This document shows positions 44,150-59,056 of a stretch of 64,000 bases of DNA, piece after piece. Each line of letters begins with the position of its first letter. The first letter of the stretch is position 1. The position numbers were made by a program, and so were the translations under genes. Under the pieces are notes generated by a model. That model was given only the letters and a program-made list of their open reading frames with translations. It had not been told where the DNA came from and did not search any database. This DNA comes from Bin87 sp965115825 (GTDB taxonomy: Bacteria > Chloroflexota > Dehalococcoidia > Lucifugimonadales > UBA3495): NCBI GenBank assembly GCA_965115825.1, contig OZ220464.1, forward strand, positions 3,162,001 through 3,226,000, written 5' to 3'.

Positions 44150-45373
44150 TTACGGCATTTGCTCGCAGTAGTCTCCGGCCGGATGCTGTACGTAGTAGTA
44201 TCCGCTCACTTCCGCCTCATATGAGCCGTTGCACGTGTAATAGCGATTGTCGGCGGCTTGACCCAAGGGGTAGCCCATTGGAACCCATTTATCCATGGTG
44301 GTATGCGGTAGATATAGGGGCATGGTTGCCGCATCATAACGAGGCGGTTCGGGTTCATTGTCCTGATCGTCTCCGCTGTAGCCGTCGGTATCAATTGGTA
44401 TCCAGTAGCCATGGAACAGCTGAGGGTAAAACCGGTCGCAGGCTTGTGGTCCGTCGTTCAGTCCGGCGGCGCTAATGATACCTAACCATTCCAAGTTCAG
44501 AGGGATGACGTTCTGCTCGTTATACTCTGTGATTTCTCGCTTAGAAGGCGCTCCATATTGGCCGTTGCTGTAGGCGTACGGTAGCCGGCCTTGCTCCCGG
44601 ATTATCCGGTAGGGCGGGTTTTCCATCATGAGGAGGTCATCGCCTTTCAGGTCGAGCCATTTGAGTAACCGTACATACTGATTCGGCGTTTGAAATACCA
44701 GGTTGATATCTTCCAGGTGGCCTTGGTTTGCCAAACTGTTGTTGGCTTCTTCGGTCAGCCGGCGGTAAGCGTTGGCTACGTTTTGGCCCAGATAGTTGCG
44801 GCAGTCGTCTTCGTAGCGGTGGTTGCGCAGGTGTGCGTTTCTGCTGTTGAGGGGTTCCGTCCAGTACTCGTGGCAGTAAGGAGCTTGATACGGCGCGTTT
44901 TCGTCGTCGTATTCGTAGCGCCAGCCCTCTCTTTTGAGTTTCCTGGACCACAGGATACGGTCCAGGTCGTCCATGCTTGCCGGATCGAGCCTGCTGAATT
45001 CCTGGTACTCTAAAGGAGTCAGGTTTTCCAGCGCCCAGAACTGGCAACGGCGTTGATACTCTTCGGCTTTAGACCCCTCCACCAGCGGTTGGTATGGAAC
45101 GGTTTGTCGTTCGCCGTTCCGGTTACCCCGAGCATCGTTATCTTGCTGACCGTTACCGTCTTGCTGACTCCCGTTATTGCCGTCTGCAGCAGAGTCGGCG
45201 TCCTTTCCTTCCGCGTTGTTTGCCGGGCGTTGGTCGTCCGGTGGAGAATCACTGTCTCGGGTTTCGCGGGTTTCCCCGAATTGGGTATCGGGTTGGTCGC
45301 CACCCCAGAAGCAGGCTTGGGTTACGGTCAGTGCAAGTGCAAGCGCGGAAAGCACCAGTAATTTCTTTCCCAT
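44150..45373 (-). CDS. Lipoprotein of unknown function
   Basis: 407 residues. The signal LLVLSALALALTVTQAC has a lipobox with Cys 21. A long Asp/Asn/Gln/Gly-rich linker (about 25-90) follows, then a soluble domain of 310 residues rich in Tyr, Asn and acidic residues, with several Cys (RRCQFW, PYCHEYW, DDCRNYL, QACDRFY, YTCNGSY, DYCEQMP) that may pair in disulfides. I recognise no family. A lipid-anchored binding protein is the cautious reading. It is between the EamA gene and the IS transposase on the same strand. Confidence 0.7.
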   Translation of the reverse strand: MGKKLLVLSALALALTVTQACFWGGDQPDTQFGETRETRDSDSPPDDQRPANNAEGKDADSAADGNNGSQQDGNGQQDNDARGNRNGERQTVPYQPLVEGSKAEEYQRRCQFWALENLTPLEYQEFSRLDPASMDDLDRILWSRKLKREGWRYEYDDENAPYQAPYCHEYWTEPLNSRNAHLRNHRYEDDCRNYLGQNVANAYRRLTEEANNSLANQGHLEDINLVFQTPNQYVRLLKWLDLKGDDLLMMENPPYRIIREQGRLPYAYSNGQYGAPSKREITEYNEQNVIPLNLEWLGIISAAGLNDGPQACDRFYPQLFHGYWIPIDTDGYSGDDQDNEPEPPRYDAATMPLYLPHTTMDKWVPMGYPLGQAADNRYYTCNGSYEAEVSGYYYVQHPAGDYCEQMP

Positions 45374-45534
45374 GTTCTTGATTTTCCTTTGCTGGATTTA
45401 GCGACTTGCCACAGCTGCCTAGTCCGAACCCCAGGCTGGCTTATTTGCAAGAAAGCACAAGAACCTGACCTGAGTTGCACCCCACCTGAGAGCCTGCCCG
45501 GAGTTCTCGGAACGGTTGTGGCTTGTGACAGGGG

Positions 45535-47019
45535 TCAAACTACCGTAAGGGCAGCAAGGTATCCATAGAAAATATGCCATGCCACGGCGCCTTGTTGTCT
45601 AACAGGAACCGGAGCCCCCGCAGCCGCGTTGCGCCCCAGTTTCCTCCCCCGATGCAGCTTGATACGCATATTCCGCATCCCGGCGTAATCGCCGGCCTTG
45701 AGGCGCGCCAGCGCCGTGGCCAGATAGGTCAGCATAGACACCGCTACGTGCAACGACACCTTGCGGATATTCAGGCAACGGTGAGCGTCCAGCAGCCGGC
45801 TGTGCTTGGCGCTGCTGAAATAACGCTCAACGCTCGGTCTTTTCCGATACTCTGCTTTCCACTTCTCCGAGCAGCGGGGCAGCAGTCCGACGATGCGCAA
45901 AAGACGGTCCTTCGGCTTTTCGTAATGCTCGAAGTCGCAGTAACGGCTGAAATCTACCTTGTCTTTAAGATGGCAGCCGGCACCAAGGCAGCGGAACCGG
46001 TGTCCCTGATCGGGATCGGTGTCAATGTACTCCATTGACTTGCCGCCTACGCAGGTCGGCCTACCTTCGGCATCGTAGATGCCATCGTATAACCGGCGAC
46101 CATCTTCGTCCTGTGTCGGCTGTCGGACGGCGATTACCGGCGTAATGCCCAGGTTGGCAACGTGCTTGATATTCCCCAGGCTGTCGTACCCCTTGTCGCC
46201 CAGGAAGTAACGCGGCCTCAGCGTCCCGTACTTAGCCAGACAGGCGTCCAGGTCATGGCTCATCACTGCCACATCGCTGGCGTTGGCAGGCCGAGTTACG
46301 GCATACAGCGGCAACTCGTAGTTGGCATCGGCGATGACATTCACTTTGTAGCCGAAGTACCACTCATCCTTCTCTCCTGCATCGGCATCGCCCCTTTTGT
46401 CTTTCCCGGAACGGCGGCGCGTCTTGGAGCTGCGCCGGTGGGAACGCACATTTTTGGCGGTACGGTGTCCCCACCGAGCGTCAACATCCTTGGCGAGCCT
46501 TTCCGCTCCCGTCCGGCGGCTCTTTCTGCCCGGACGCGCCCAGGCTAAGATGTCGGTGCTGTCCATGACCAGCGAGCTTCCCAGCGGTGGCTTGCTGCTT
46601 GGGACAATGCCAGTCCCACGCAGGCGTTCAATCTCGTCGCCGCACCGGCGGAACACCTCGGCAGTAATCCCTTCTATCGCTTCCAGGTGGTCGGAGAGTT
46701 TCTTCTTGAAGCGGCAGTAGGCGCCTTCGCTGGGAGCCCGGTTCAGCCTACAGAGTTTCAGCAGGATTTCATCACTGCCCAGACGGTTCAGGAAGGCGTT
46801 GGCGTACCGCTCGTTGAGCGCAAACTGCATCACATAGGCCGACAGCATAGCCTGAGCTGAATAGCCTGGGTTGCCGCCGTGCCGGTGGGGCGCATCAAGC
46901 GCTTCCGCCAGATCGTCGGCGCGGGATACAACTCCCTCAATAACAGCGGCAAGGAAACGGTAACTGCGCTTGGGGGGTTGCTTATGCTGTCGGGTATGAT
47001 TAGAATAGAAAACGCTCAA
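45535..47019 (-). CDS. DDE transposase (IS1182/IS4-like)
   Basis: 494 residues. N-terminal helices (YSAQAMLSAYVMQFALNERYANAFLNRLG) precede a DDE core: Asp in LVMDSTDILAW, Asp in RYFLGDKGYD, and Glu in the signature YRKRPSVERYFSSAKHSRLLDAHR. A Cys/His insertion (CLGAGCHLKDKVDFSRYC) lies between, as in IS1182-type enzymes. The start codon is a TTG (47019). It looks intact. I could not define terminal inverted repeats or a target duplication in the flanks at 45374-45534 and 47020-47345. Confidence 0.87.
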   Translation of the reverse strand: MSVFYSNHTRQHKQPPKRSYRFLAAVIEGVVSRADDLAEALDAPHRHGGNPGYSAQAMLSAYVMQFALNERYANAFLNRLGSDEILLKLCRLNRAPSEGAYCRFKKKLSDHLEAIEGITAEVFRRCGDEIERLRGTGIVPSSKPPLGSSLVMDSTDILAWARPGRKSRRTGAERLAKDVDARWGHRTAKNVRSHRRSSKTRRRSGKDKRGDADAGEKDEWYFGYKVNVIADANYELPLYAVTRPANASDVAVMSHDLDACLAKYGTLRPRYFLGDKGYDSLGNIKHVANLGITPVIAVRQPTQDEDGRRLYDGIYDAEGRPTCVGGKSMEYIDTDPDQGHRFRCLGAGCHLKDKVDFSRYCDFEHYEKPKDRLLRIVGLLPRCSEKWKAEYRKRPSVERYFSSAKHSRLLDAHRCLNIRKVSLHVAVSMLTYLATALARLKAGDYAGMRNMRIKLHRGRKLGRNAAAGAPVPVRQQGAVAWHIFYGYLAALTVV

Positions 47020-47356
47020 GAGGATTTAGAGAGATCCGGAGAGCAACCGACCGCTTGGCGTTGCGAGCGCTGGGCGGTCAACTTTTGAGGCTTTTTCAAC
47101 TATCCGAATTATACCGGCCGGAGCTTGGGAACTCAACCGGGACCGGCTTGAAAATGACGTTTCCCAGTCAGGAACCGGCAAACTATGGCAAAGTTATGCA
47201 GCCTTTCCGGAATGTGCCCGGCAACGGTTTTAGGGCAGGCTGCGGACTGGGCATTTGCCATCCCGTCACTGACCACGCTCCAGACGCCGCCAAAGGCCTT
47301 TCACAGGCCTTCCGGGGCGTAATCCCATTGTGAAAGAGGTAAACGGCAATGTTAAT

Positions 47357-47395
47357 GCGGTTTAGCGCGTTTCCCCACGAAACGCGCTAAACCGC
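47357..47395 (+). other. 16-bp perfect hairpin downstream of the IS
   Basis: GCGGTTTAGCGCGTTT, 7-nt CCCCACG loop, and the exact complement (47357-47372 / 47380-47395). No T-run follows. The rest of 47020-47494 has no gene I can support. Confidence 0.7.
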
Positions 47396-47494
47396 CGGTG
47401 AAGCCGATTGATGACGGCAAAGGCACCAGGAAACTGGAAACGGAGTACCCGGAAATCCGCGGTAGCCGTCACTGTGGAACAGCATCAGCTACTC

Positions 47495-47597
47495 GGAAAA
47501 GTCCGTCTTTGAGCCAAGTGCTGAATTACGCAATCCGTCACTGAAGTGGCGGTTTTCTCCTACAGGCTCGCTGGAATCCGAGTAGCGAAATCGCCTC
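47495..47597 (-). repeat. Island repeat, right copy (inverted relative to the copy at 30.9 kb)
   Basis: Same element as 30942-31042, opposite orientation; the 81-bp core is 47517-47597. It ends 21 bp before the -35 box of the rpoB promoter. Confidence 0.9.
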
Positions 47598-47618
47598 GGT
47601 TTCCTGACAGCCCCGCAG

Positions 47619-47647
47619 TTGACAAGATGGCAAGGTTCGGGTATACT
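47619..47647 (+). promoter_or_regulatory. rpoBC promoter
   Basis: TTGACA (47619-47624), 17-bp spacer, TATACT (47642-47647), near consensus. The predicted leader is about 187 nt to the rpoB ATG, with AGGAG 9 nt before it. The long leader could hold control elements; I see no clear stem-loop in it. Confidence 0.82.
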
Positions 47648-47840
47648 GCGAATACTCTAATGTGCAGTTTCACAGCCCCAGCGCCCACCAGAACTCTCGC
47701 CTGCGCCCTCCATTCTGACTAGCCGCTGCTTCGGCTTGCGTTGACCGCCGGCTGAACCGACGTGTCTATTGTTACTTGACGAGGGGCAGGCTCCCTCCCG
47801 TTAACGCAGCCTCCCTCACCACCGCCAGGAGTAACGATTT

Positions 47841-50800
47841 ATGGTGCTAACCCGCAAGCGCTCAGGCCGAAACGACCGTGGATTGACCGCCCGCGAGGTC
47901 AAAACGTACTCCGATTCCAGCATCGCCAACGTCCTTGACGTGCCCAACCTCATCCGCAGCCAAATTGAGTCCTTTGAATGGTTCAAGACCAACGGCTTGA
48001 GGGATGTCTTCGATGAATGCTCCCCCATCGTCGCCGGCGTAACTCGCCGCTTCGCTAACAGCGACGCCGGGCGGCGCGGAGACCGTTACGAGTTGTATTT
48101 CCGCGACCATTGGTTCGATCCGCCTCAATTCTCGGCGGAAGAGTGCCGCGAACGGGAAATCAACTTTTCTCAGGCCCTGTACGTCAAGGCTCAGCTGCGC
48201 GACCAGGAAACTGGGGAGATAACCGAGTCGGACATCTTCTTTGGAGACGTGCCGATGATGACCGAAACCGGCACCTTCATCATCAACGGCGCAGAGCGCG
48301 TGCTGGTCAGCCAGTTGCAGCGCGCTCCCGGCGTTTATTACGAGCGGGAACAATCCCAGGATCCGGCCTGTCCGGAGTGCGGCAAGCTGGAAAACTGGTA
48401 CTACAAGGGACGCATCTCCGCCAGTCGGGGCGCCCGCATTGAAATGCAGACCTGGACGCATTACTACGCGCGCCGACGAAACCTGCCCGAAACCATCACC
48501 GTCAGCGTTGACCGCCGCCGTCGCATGAGCGTTTCCACCTTCCTCTACGCTCTGGGCATTGTCAGCCCGGAGGAGATGCGCTCACTCTTTGACGACATTG
48601 GCAGAATTGGCGACTTTAACGATTGCCGCCCCTTCGTCGGCGGGGTCGAACCCACGGCAGACCGGGACTACATCACTGATCCGGATTCTAAGGATCCCAG
48701 CGCCAGGGAAAAAGAAGAGCTGCGTTCCTTGTGGGCCCGGGTTCACCCCGACCGGGAGTTCAACATAAAGCAGGCCTGGCGCATCGGCCTGGCTCAGCGC
48801 AACCTGTATAAATGGCTGCGCCCCGGCGAGCCGGCAGTGCAGGTGGACGGAGCCTGCTCCTTCGTCCTCAGCCACTTTTACGACGGCAAGCGTTTCGACT
48901 TGGGAGAGGTGGGCCGCATCAAGCTTGACCAGCGGCTGGGTCGTTCCGACGACCAGGCGCTTACCAAAGAGCAGAAGGACATCCTGAACTTCATCCGTAA
49001 GCAGCACGGCTCCACCGGAGACGGCGTTACCCCCAACGAAATCTTCGCCGCTTCCGGACGGGAACATCGCATCCTGTCTGACCGGGACACTGACGCGCTG
49101 ATTACCTACGGCTACCTCGAACGTCGGGACGACCGCCGTATTGAACCCCTGGACATCTTCGCCGGCGTGGCCGACGAAACCGTCACCGTCAGTGTGCGCA
49201 GCCAGGACGCCGCCGGCGCCGGCACGCTGTTGGCGCTGCTGGAAGATTCGGAGGAGGACGTGCAGTCCGTGGCGGTACAGAGCCAGGTGACGGATATGCT
49301 GGGCGAACCCGTTGCCATCGTCATCCAGCCGATAACCGGCAGCGCTGTTCGGGAAGCTGTTTCTTGCGGTGAGGTCGCCATCCTGAAAAACCGCTTCCTG
49401 TCGGAAACGAGCATTGTGGAACCCGGCCAGCTGATTTACGCCGAAAAGGTGAGCCAGGGGCCGTTGCAATCTTGGCGGCTGACGCCGGTGCGCGCCCGCG
49501 CCTCCTACATCGTCGGCGTGGTAACCGAAGTGAACGCCGGCGCCAACGGCAATATGCACAAGGTGCGGTTCAACCTGCCGGGCATACTGCTGCCGGAGCG
49601 CCGGGTTTTGGATCTGTACGACATCACCGATGCCATCCGCGGCCTGATTGAGCAGCACATCGCCAACGAAGAGCCCCGGGACAACATTGACCACCTGGGG
49701 AATCGGCGGGTTCGCGTCGCCGGCGAGCTGATGCGCGACCAGGTTCGCATCGGCCTGCTGCGGATGCATCGTATGTTCCAGGACCGGGTAGGCCGGCTGG
49801 AAAAACCGGAGGACGCGGTGCCGGCCAAGCTGGTCAACGTGCGCCCGGTTACTGGAGCCATCCGCGAATTCTTCGGTGGCGACAAGCTGTCCCAGTTTAT
49901 GGATCAGACCAACCCGCTGGCGGAATTGACCCACAAGCGCCGCCTATCCGCCCTCGGCCGCGGCGGGCTGACTCGCGAACGGGCCGGGTTCGACGTGCGT
50001 GACGTACACGCTTCCCACTATGGGCGCATCTGCCCAATTGAGACCCCGGAAGGCGCCAACATCGGCCTCCTCAGCAGCTTGGCCGCCTATGCCCGCATCG
50101 ACCGGCTGGGGTTCATCGAGACCCCGTACTGGCCGGTGGTCAAACGTCTCTGGCTGAGCGACTGCAAAGATCCCGGGTTCCCCGGCTACTTTGACCCGGT
50201 AGGGCACGTGGTTACTGAAAACGTAACCACCCGCAAGGGGGAGGTCATCGTCCTGGCGGGTGAGGCCATCACCGCCGACCACCTACGACGGCTGTCTCGG
50301 CTCTCCTCGGACACCGTGATTGAGGTATCGCCTTTCGTGGATACCCGCCCCCAAAGCGTCCGCTACCTTACTGCCGACCTTGAAGAACGGTTCCCCATAG
50401 CTCAGGCCAATTCCAACTTCGACGAGCTTTACCAGTTCACCGACGAACTGGTAGAAGTGCGCGAGGGCGACAACTATCGCCTGGCGGCGCCGGCCGGCGT
50501 TGAATACGCCGACGTTTCTCCGTTGCAGATTATGAGCGTATCTGCCGCGCTGATACCCTTCCTGGAGCACGACGACGCGAACCGGGCCTTGATGGGATGC
50601 AATATGCAGCGACAAGCGGTGCCTCTGTTGCAGCCTCAGGCGCCCATCGTAGGCACTGGCATTGAGAGTCGCGTGGCCCGGGACAGCGGCCAAGTGCTCT
50701 TGTCGCAGGCGCAAGGATCGGTGCTGTCCGTGAACGGCCACGAAATAGTTGTGGTTGACGATTCTGGACGGGCGCACTACCACCGCCTCATCAAGTTTGC

Positions 50801-52442
50801 GCGTACCAATCAGGGCACGTGTCTCAATCAGCGTCCGGTGGTTCAGAAGGGAGATTACGTCAACAAAGGCGACGCCCTGGCGGACAGCTCTTCTACCGAC
50901 GGCGGCGAACTGGCCCTGGGGCAGAATGTGCTCGTCGCCTTTATGTCCTGGGAGGGCTACAATTACGAAGACGCCATCATAATCAGCGAGCGGCTGGTGA
51001 AGGACGACCAGTTCACGTCGGTTCACATCGAAAAGTACGAGGTGGATAGCCGCTCTACCAAGCTGGGCGATGAGGAAATCACCCGCGACATTCCCAACGT
51101 TGGCGAGGGCAACCTGCGCGACCTGGATGAGCGCGGCATCATCCGCATCGGCGCCGACGTTGGCCCCGGCGACATCCTGGTGGGCAAGGTTACGCCCAAA
51201 GGCGAAACCGAAATGACTGCCGAAGAACGCCTCCTGCGCGCCATTTTCGGCGAAAAGTCCAAAGACGTTCGGGATACCTCCCTGCGTGTGCCCCACGGCC
51301 AGCGTGGCAAGGTCATCGGCGTCAAAGCCCTCAGCCGGGACAAGAAAGACGAGGATGAACCGGCCGACCAGCTACAGCCGGACGTGAACGAGGCCATCCG
51401 CGTCTGGGTTGCCCAGACCCGTAAAATATCCGTCGGCGACAAAATGGCCGGACGCCATGGTAATAAAGGCGTGGTTTCCCGCATCCTTCCCGAAGAGGAT
51501 ATGCCGTTCCTCTCCGATGGCACGCCGGTTGACATCATCCTGAACCCCATCGGAGTGCCTTCGCGTATGAATCTGGGGCAGGTTCTGGAAAGCCACCTGG
51601 GATGGGCCGCCCGCAACCTGAACTTCCAGGCCCTCACTCCGGTGTTTGAGGGGGCTGACGACGACAACATCGAAGATTCGTTAGCGCGATGGTGGTTCGC
51701 CCAGCAGGCCAAAGCCGCCGCCGATCCCAGCGCTGACGACGTCGGTGCCCCTGACCCTGAGAGTGTGTACGACTGGCTCCGTGAGCAAGGTTTTGACCCC
51801 GAAGCCATCTACGACGAAGAACAGCACGGCAAAGCCCGGGAGGCTTGCCTGTACCTCTGGCTGCGCGACGTGGCCGGGGAAAATCCCGACGGCCTTACCA
51901 TGGCTGAGATGCACCAGCTGGCCTTGGATGTGCATCGCCAGAGGCTCATATCGCCGCCCACCTTCGCCAAATTTCAGCTCTACGACGGGCGTTCCGGCGA
52001 ACCCTTTGACCAGCCCGTGGCGGTGGGCAGCATCTACATGCTCAAGCTGATCCACCTGGTGGAGGACAAAATCCACGCCCGTTCCACCGGCCCCTACTCA
52101 ATGATTACGCAGCAGCCTCTGGGCGGCAAGGCTCAGTTCGGCGGCCAGCGTTTCGGCGAAATGGAGGTGTGGGCCTTGGAAGCCTACTCCGCCGCCCATA
52201 ACTTGCAGGAGGTGCTTACCATCAAGTCCGACGACGTCACCGGTCGTGTCAATACCTATGAGTCTATCGTCAAGGGCAACCCCATCAGTCAGCCCGGCAT
52301 TCCCGAATCCTTCAACGTTCTACTCAAAGAGCTGCAAAGCCTGGGACTGAACGTGCGCTTGGAAGAAGAAGATGAGCAGGAAGACGTCAGCTTGGGGCTG
52401 CCCGGCGAAGACGACTACCTCTTTGCCTCGGAGGTGAACTAA
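47841..52442 (+). CDS. rpoB: DNA-directed RNA polymerase subunit beta
   Basis: 1533 residues, about 190 more than E. coli. The rifampicin region is FFGGDKLSQFMDQTNPLAEL then THKRRLSALGRGGLTRERAGF; the residues equal to Asp 516, His 526 and Ser 531 are kept, but an Arg replaces the usual Pro in ALGPGG. KRRL through HYGRICPIETPEGANIGL, EGYNYEDA, KVTPKGET, GDKMAGRHGNKG and the C-terminal GGKAQFGGQRFGEMEVWALEA are canonical. Extra sequence lies at about 255-560 and near residue 1270-1330. It is the first gene of the rpoBC unit and lies 25 kb from rplJL, not next to it. Confidence 0.97.
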   Translation: MVLTRKRSGRNDRGLTAREVKTYSDSSIANVLDVPNLIRSQIESFEWFKTNGLRDVFDECSPIVAGVTRRFANSDAGRRGDRYELYFRDHWFDPPQFSAEECREREINFSQALYVKAQLRDQETGEITESDIFFGDVPMMTETGTFIINGAERVLVSQLQRAPGVYYEREQSQDPACPECGKLENWYYKGRISASRGARIEMQTWTHYYARRRNLPETITVSVDRRRRMSVSTFLYALGIVSPEEMRSLFDDIGRIGDFNDCRPFVGGVEPTADRDYITDPDSKDPSAREKEELRSLWARVHPDREFNIKQAWRIGLAQRNLYKWLRPGEPAVQVDGACSFVLSHFYDGKRFDLGEVGRIKLDQRLGRSDDQALTKEQKDILNFIRKQHGSTGDGVTPNEIFAASGREHRILSDRDTDALITYGYLERRDDRRIEPLDIFAGVADETVTVSVRSQDAAGAGTLLALLEDSEEDVQSVAVQSQVTDMLGEPVAIVIQPITGSAVREAVSCGEVAILKNRFLSETSIVEPGQLIYAEKVSQGPLQSWRLTPVRARASYIVGVVTEVNAGANGNMHKVRFNLPGILLPERRVLDLYDITDAIRGLIEQHIANEEPRDNIDHLGNRRVRVAGELMRDQVRIGLLRMHRMFQDRVGRLEKPEDAVPAKLVNVRPVTGAIREFFGGDKLSQFMDQTNPLAELTHKRRLSALGRGGLTRERAGFDVRDVHASHYGRICPIETPEGANIGLLSSLAAYARIDRLGFIETPYWPVVKRLWLSDCKDPGFPGYFDPVGHVVTENVTTRKGEVIVLAGEAITADHLRRLSRLSSDTVIEVSPFVDTRPQSVRYLTADLEERFPIAQANSNFDELYQFTDELVEVREGDNYRLAAPAGVEYADVSPLQIMSVSAALIPFLEHDDANRALMGCNMQRQAVPLLQPQAPIVGTGIESRVARDSGQVLLSQAQGSVLSVNGHEIVVVDDSGRAHYHRLIKFARTNQGTCLNQRPVVQKGDYVNKGDALADSSSTDGGELALGQNVLVAFMSWEGYNYEDAIIISERLVKDDQFTSVHIEKYEVDSRSTKLGDEEITRDIPNVGEGNLRDLDERGIIRIGADVGPGDILVGKVTPKGETEMTAEERLLRAIFGEKSKDVRDTSLRVPHGQRGKVIGVKALSRDKKDEDEPADQLQPDVNEAIRVWVAQTRKISVGDKMAGRHGNKGVVSRILPEEDMPFLSDGTPVDIILNPIGVPSRMNLGQVLESHLGWAARNLNFQALTPVFEGADDDNIEDSLARWWFAQQAKAAADPSADDVGAPDPESVYDWLREQGFDPEAIYDEEQHGKAREACLYLWLRDVAGENPDGLTMAEMHQLALDVHRQRLISPPTFAKFQLYDGRSGEPFDQPVAVGSIYMLKLIHLVEDKIHARSTGPYSMITQQPLGGKAQFGGQRFGEMEVWALEAYSAAHNLQEVLTIKSDDVTGRVNTYESIVKGNPISQPGIPESFNVLLKELQSLGLNVRLEEEDEQEDVSLGLPGEDDYLFASEVN

Positions 52443-52445
52443 ATC

Positions 52446-57677
<5,232 letters not shown>

Positions 57678-57706
57678 ATCCCGGTTTGCAGCTCAGCAAG
57701 ATAAGG

Positions 57707-57732
57707 CAGGGGCGAATGTCTATTCGCCCCTG
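57707..57732 (+). terminator. Rho-independent-type terminator of rpoBC
   Basis: 11-bp perfect stem CAGGGGCGAAT / ATTCGCCCCTG with a 4-nt GTCT loop, 29 bp after rpoC. No strong T-run. Confidence 0.72.
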
Positions 57733-57756
57733 TGTCCAAGTAGGATGGGAGCATAT

Positions 57757-58716
57757 ATGGACTTGACGGTGAACTTGGCTTCCCAACGCCGGAAGGCTCT
57801 CATCCTGTCCAACCCGGTAATGGTTGCTTCGGGCGCTTTCGGCTACGACGGCTACGGCCGCGGTCTTCCTGCGGACGCGCCTCTGGCATCCCTCGGCGCC
57901 GTTCTGCCCAAGACCTTCACCCGCTACCCTAGAAAGGGAAACCCGGAACCGCGCTGGTTCCCGCCCTCTTTCCGCGAGGGACTGGCCGCCGGTGAAACCA
58001 CTTTACTGAACTCCATCGGCTTGACCAACCCCGGCATTGAGGCGGCAATGTCCGACTTGGCGCCTCAATGGGCCGCTATGGACACCAACATCGTGATGAG
58101 TATGGCTGCCGAAAGCCCGGAACAGTGGGAAGAAATGGCCGCGTTCACCCGGAAAGTTGCCGGCTTTTCCGCTATCGAGCTGAACCTGAGTTGTCCCAAC
58201 GTGGCTGATGGCGCAATGTTCAGCCACCGCCCTATTCTTACCGAGGCGGCGGTGGCTGGCGTTCGGCGTCAAACCGATATGCCGCTGTGGGCCAAGTTGT
58301 CGCCCAACGTGCCCGACATTACCGAAATCGCCCACGCTGCTGTGTCCGCCGGCGCTGACGCCCTGACCATATCCAACACAATGCCGGCCCTTCACATCGA
58401 CGTTGACACCGGCAAGGCTGCCCTGGGCGCGGGCTACGGTGGCCTGTCCGGGCCAGCCCTGCGCCCCATAGCTATGGCTTTGGTTCATCGGGTGGCGCAG
58501 ACGGTTGACGTACCGATTATCGGCGTCGGCGGCATTATGACGGGCCGCCATGCCGCCGAGTACCTACTGGCCGGGGCATCAGCCGTGCAGGTAGGCAGCG
58601 CCAATCTGGCCGACCTCAGCGCGCCCTTTCGCATCCTCGCTGAGCTGGAAGCGCTGCTGCGCGAATGGGAAGTATCGGCCGCGGCGGATATTATCGGCCA
58701 AGCCGAACTGGCGTAA
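57757..58716 (+). CDS. pyrD: Dihydroorotate dehydrogenase, catalytic subunit
   Basis: 319 residues from the ATG at 57757, with GGGAG 5-9 nt upstream; an in-frame ATG at 57745 is possible. It oxidises dihydroorotate to orotate with FMN. The family signs are NPVMVASGAFGYDG, TKT-like PKTFTRYPRKGNPEPR, LNSIGLTNPG, IELNLSCPNV with the active-site Cys, GGLSGPALRPIA and IIGVGGIMTG. This is the class 1B type, but no pyrK electron-transfer partner is adjacent. A run of in-frame bases upstream in rpoC is not part of it. Confidence 0.93.
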   Translation: MDLTVNLASQRRKALILSNPVMVASGAFGYDGYGRGLPADAPLASLGAVLPKTFTRYPRKGNPEPRWFPPSFREGLAAGETTLLNSIGLTNPGIEAAMSDLAPQWAAMDTNIVMSMAAESPEQWEEMAAFTRKVAGFSAIELNLSCPNVADGAMFSHRPILTEAAVAGVRRQTDMPLWAKLSPNVPDITEIAHAAVSAGADALTISNTMPALHIDVDTGKAALGAGYGGLSGPALRPIAMALVHRVAQTVDVPIIGVGGIMTGRHAAEYLLAGASAVQVGSANLADLSAPFRILAELEALLREWEVSAAADIIGQAELA

Positions 58717-58723
58717 TGTCCGG

Positions 58724-59002
58724 GTGGATTGCAAACAACCGCTTTCGCGAACAACCCCACCTAGCAACTGGCGGGAGCGTATTGTCAGGAACTCCAAAAT
58801 CGTGGCCGGCAAACCGACGGTAAAAGGCGCCTGCATCTCCGTTGAGCCGACCGTGGAATTGCTGGATAGCGGCTGGTCTGAGGAAGGGATGCTGAGAACT
58901 GTTTCTGTTGGCTTCCTGACAACGTTGCAGAAGGCCGCAAACGCCACTGCCGACACTCCCTTGTCCTATGTAACTTGGGGAGCGGCTAATGGCGCGCTTT
59001 GA
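58724..59002 (+). pseudogene. DUF433-like protein, probably degenerate
   Basis: A GTG-started frame of 92 residues. Residues about 20-55 (RIVRNSKIVAGKPTVKGACI, then SVEPTVELLDSGWSEEGMLR) follow the DUF433 pattern of small antitoxin-like proteins (GKP..KG..I). The expected final helix (LT.EDI..AL.YA) is lost, and no DUF5615/PIN-like partner follows. I therefore take it as a remnant. Confidence 0.45.
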
Positions 59003-59056
59003 CGATAAAGACAAGCAAGACTTTGAGGTAACGCGGCCGGCATTTTGACCTGGCCC

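Noticed and set aside
45374..47345. Complete IS with terminal inverted repeats
   Set aside because: I compared the two flanks of the transposase by eye and found no matching terminal repeats or target duplication, so only the transposase gene is listed.
48582..49934. Long minus-strand frames inside rpoB and rpoC
   Set aside because: Shadows of very GC-rich coding sequence; the plus-strand frames are unambiguous RNA polymerase subunits.
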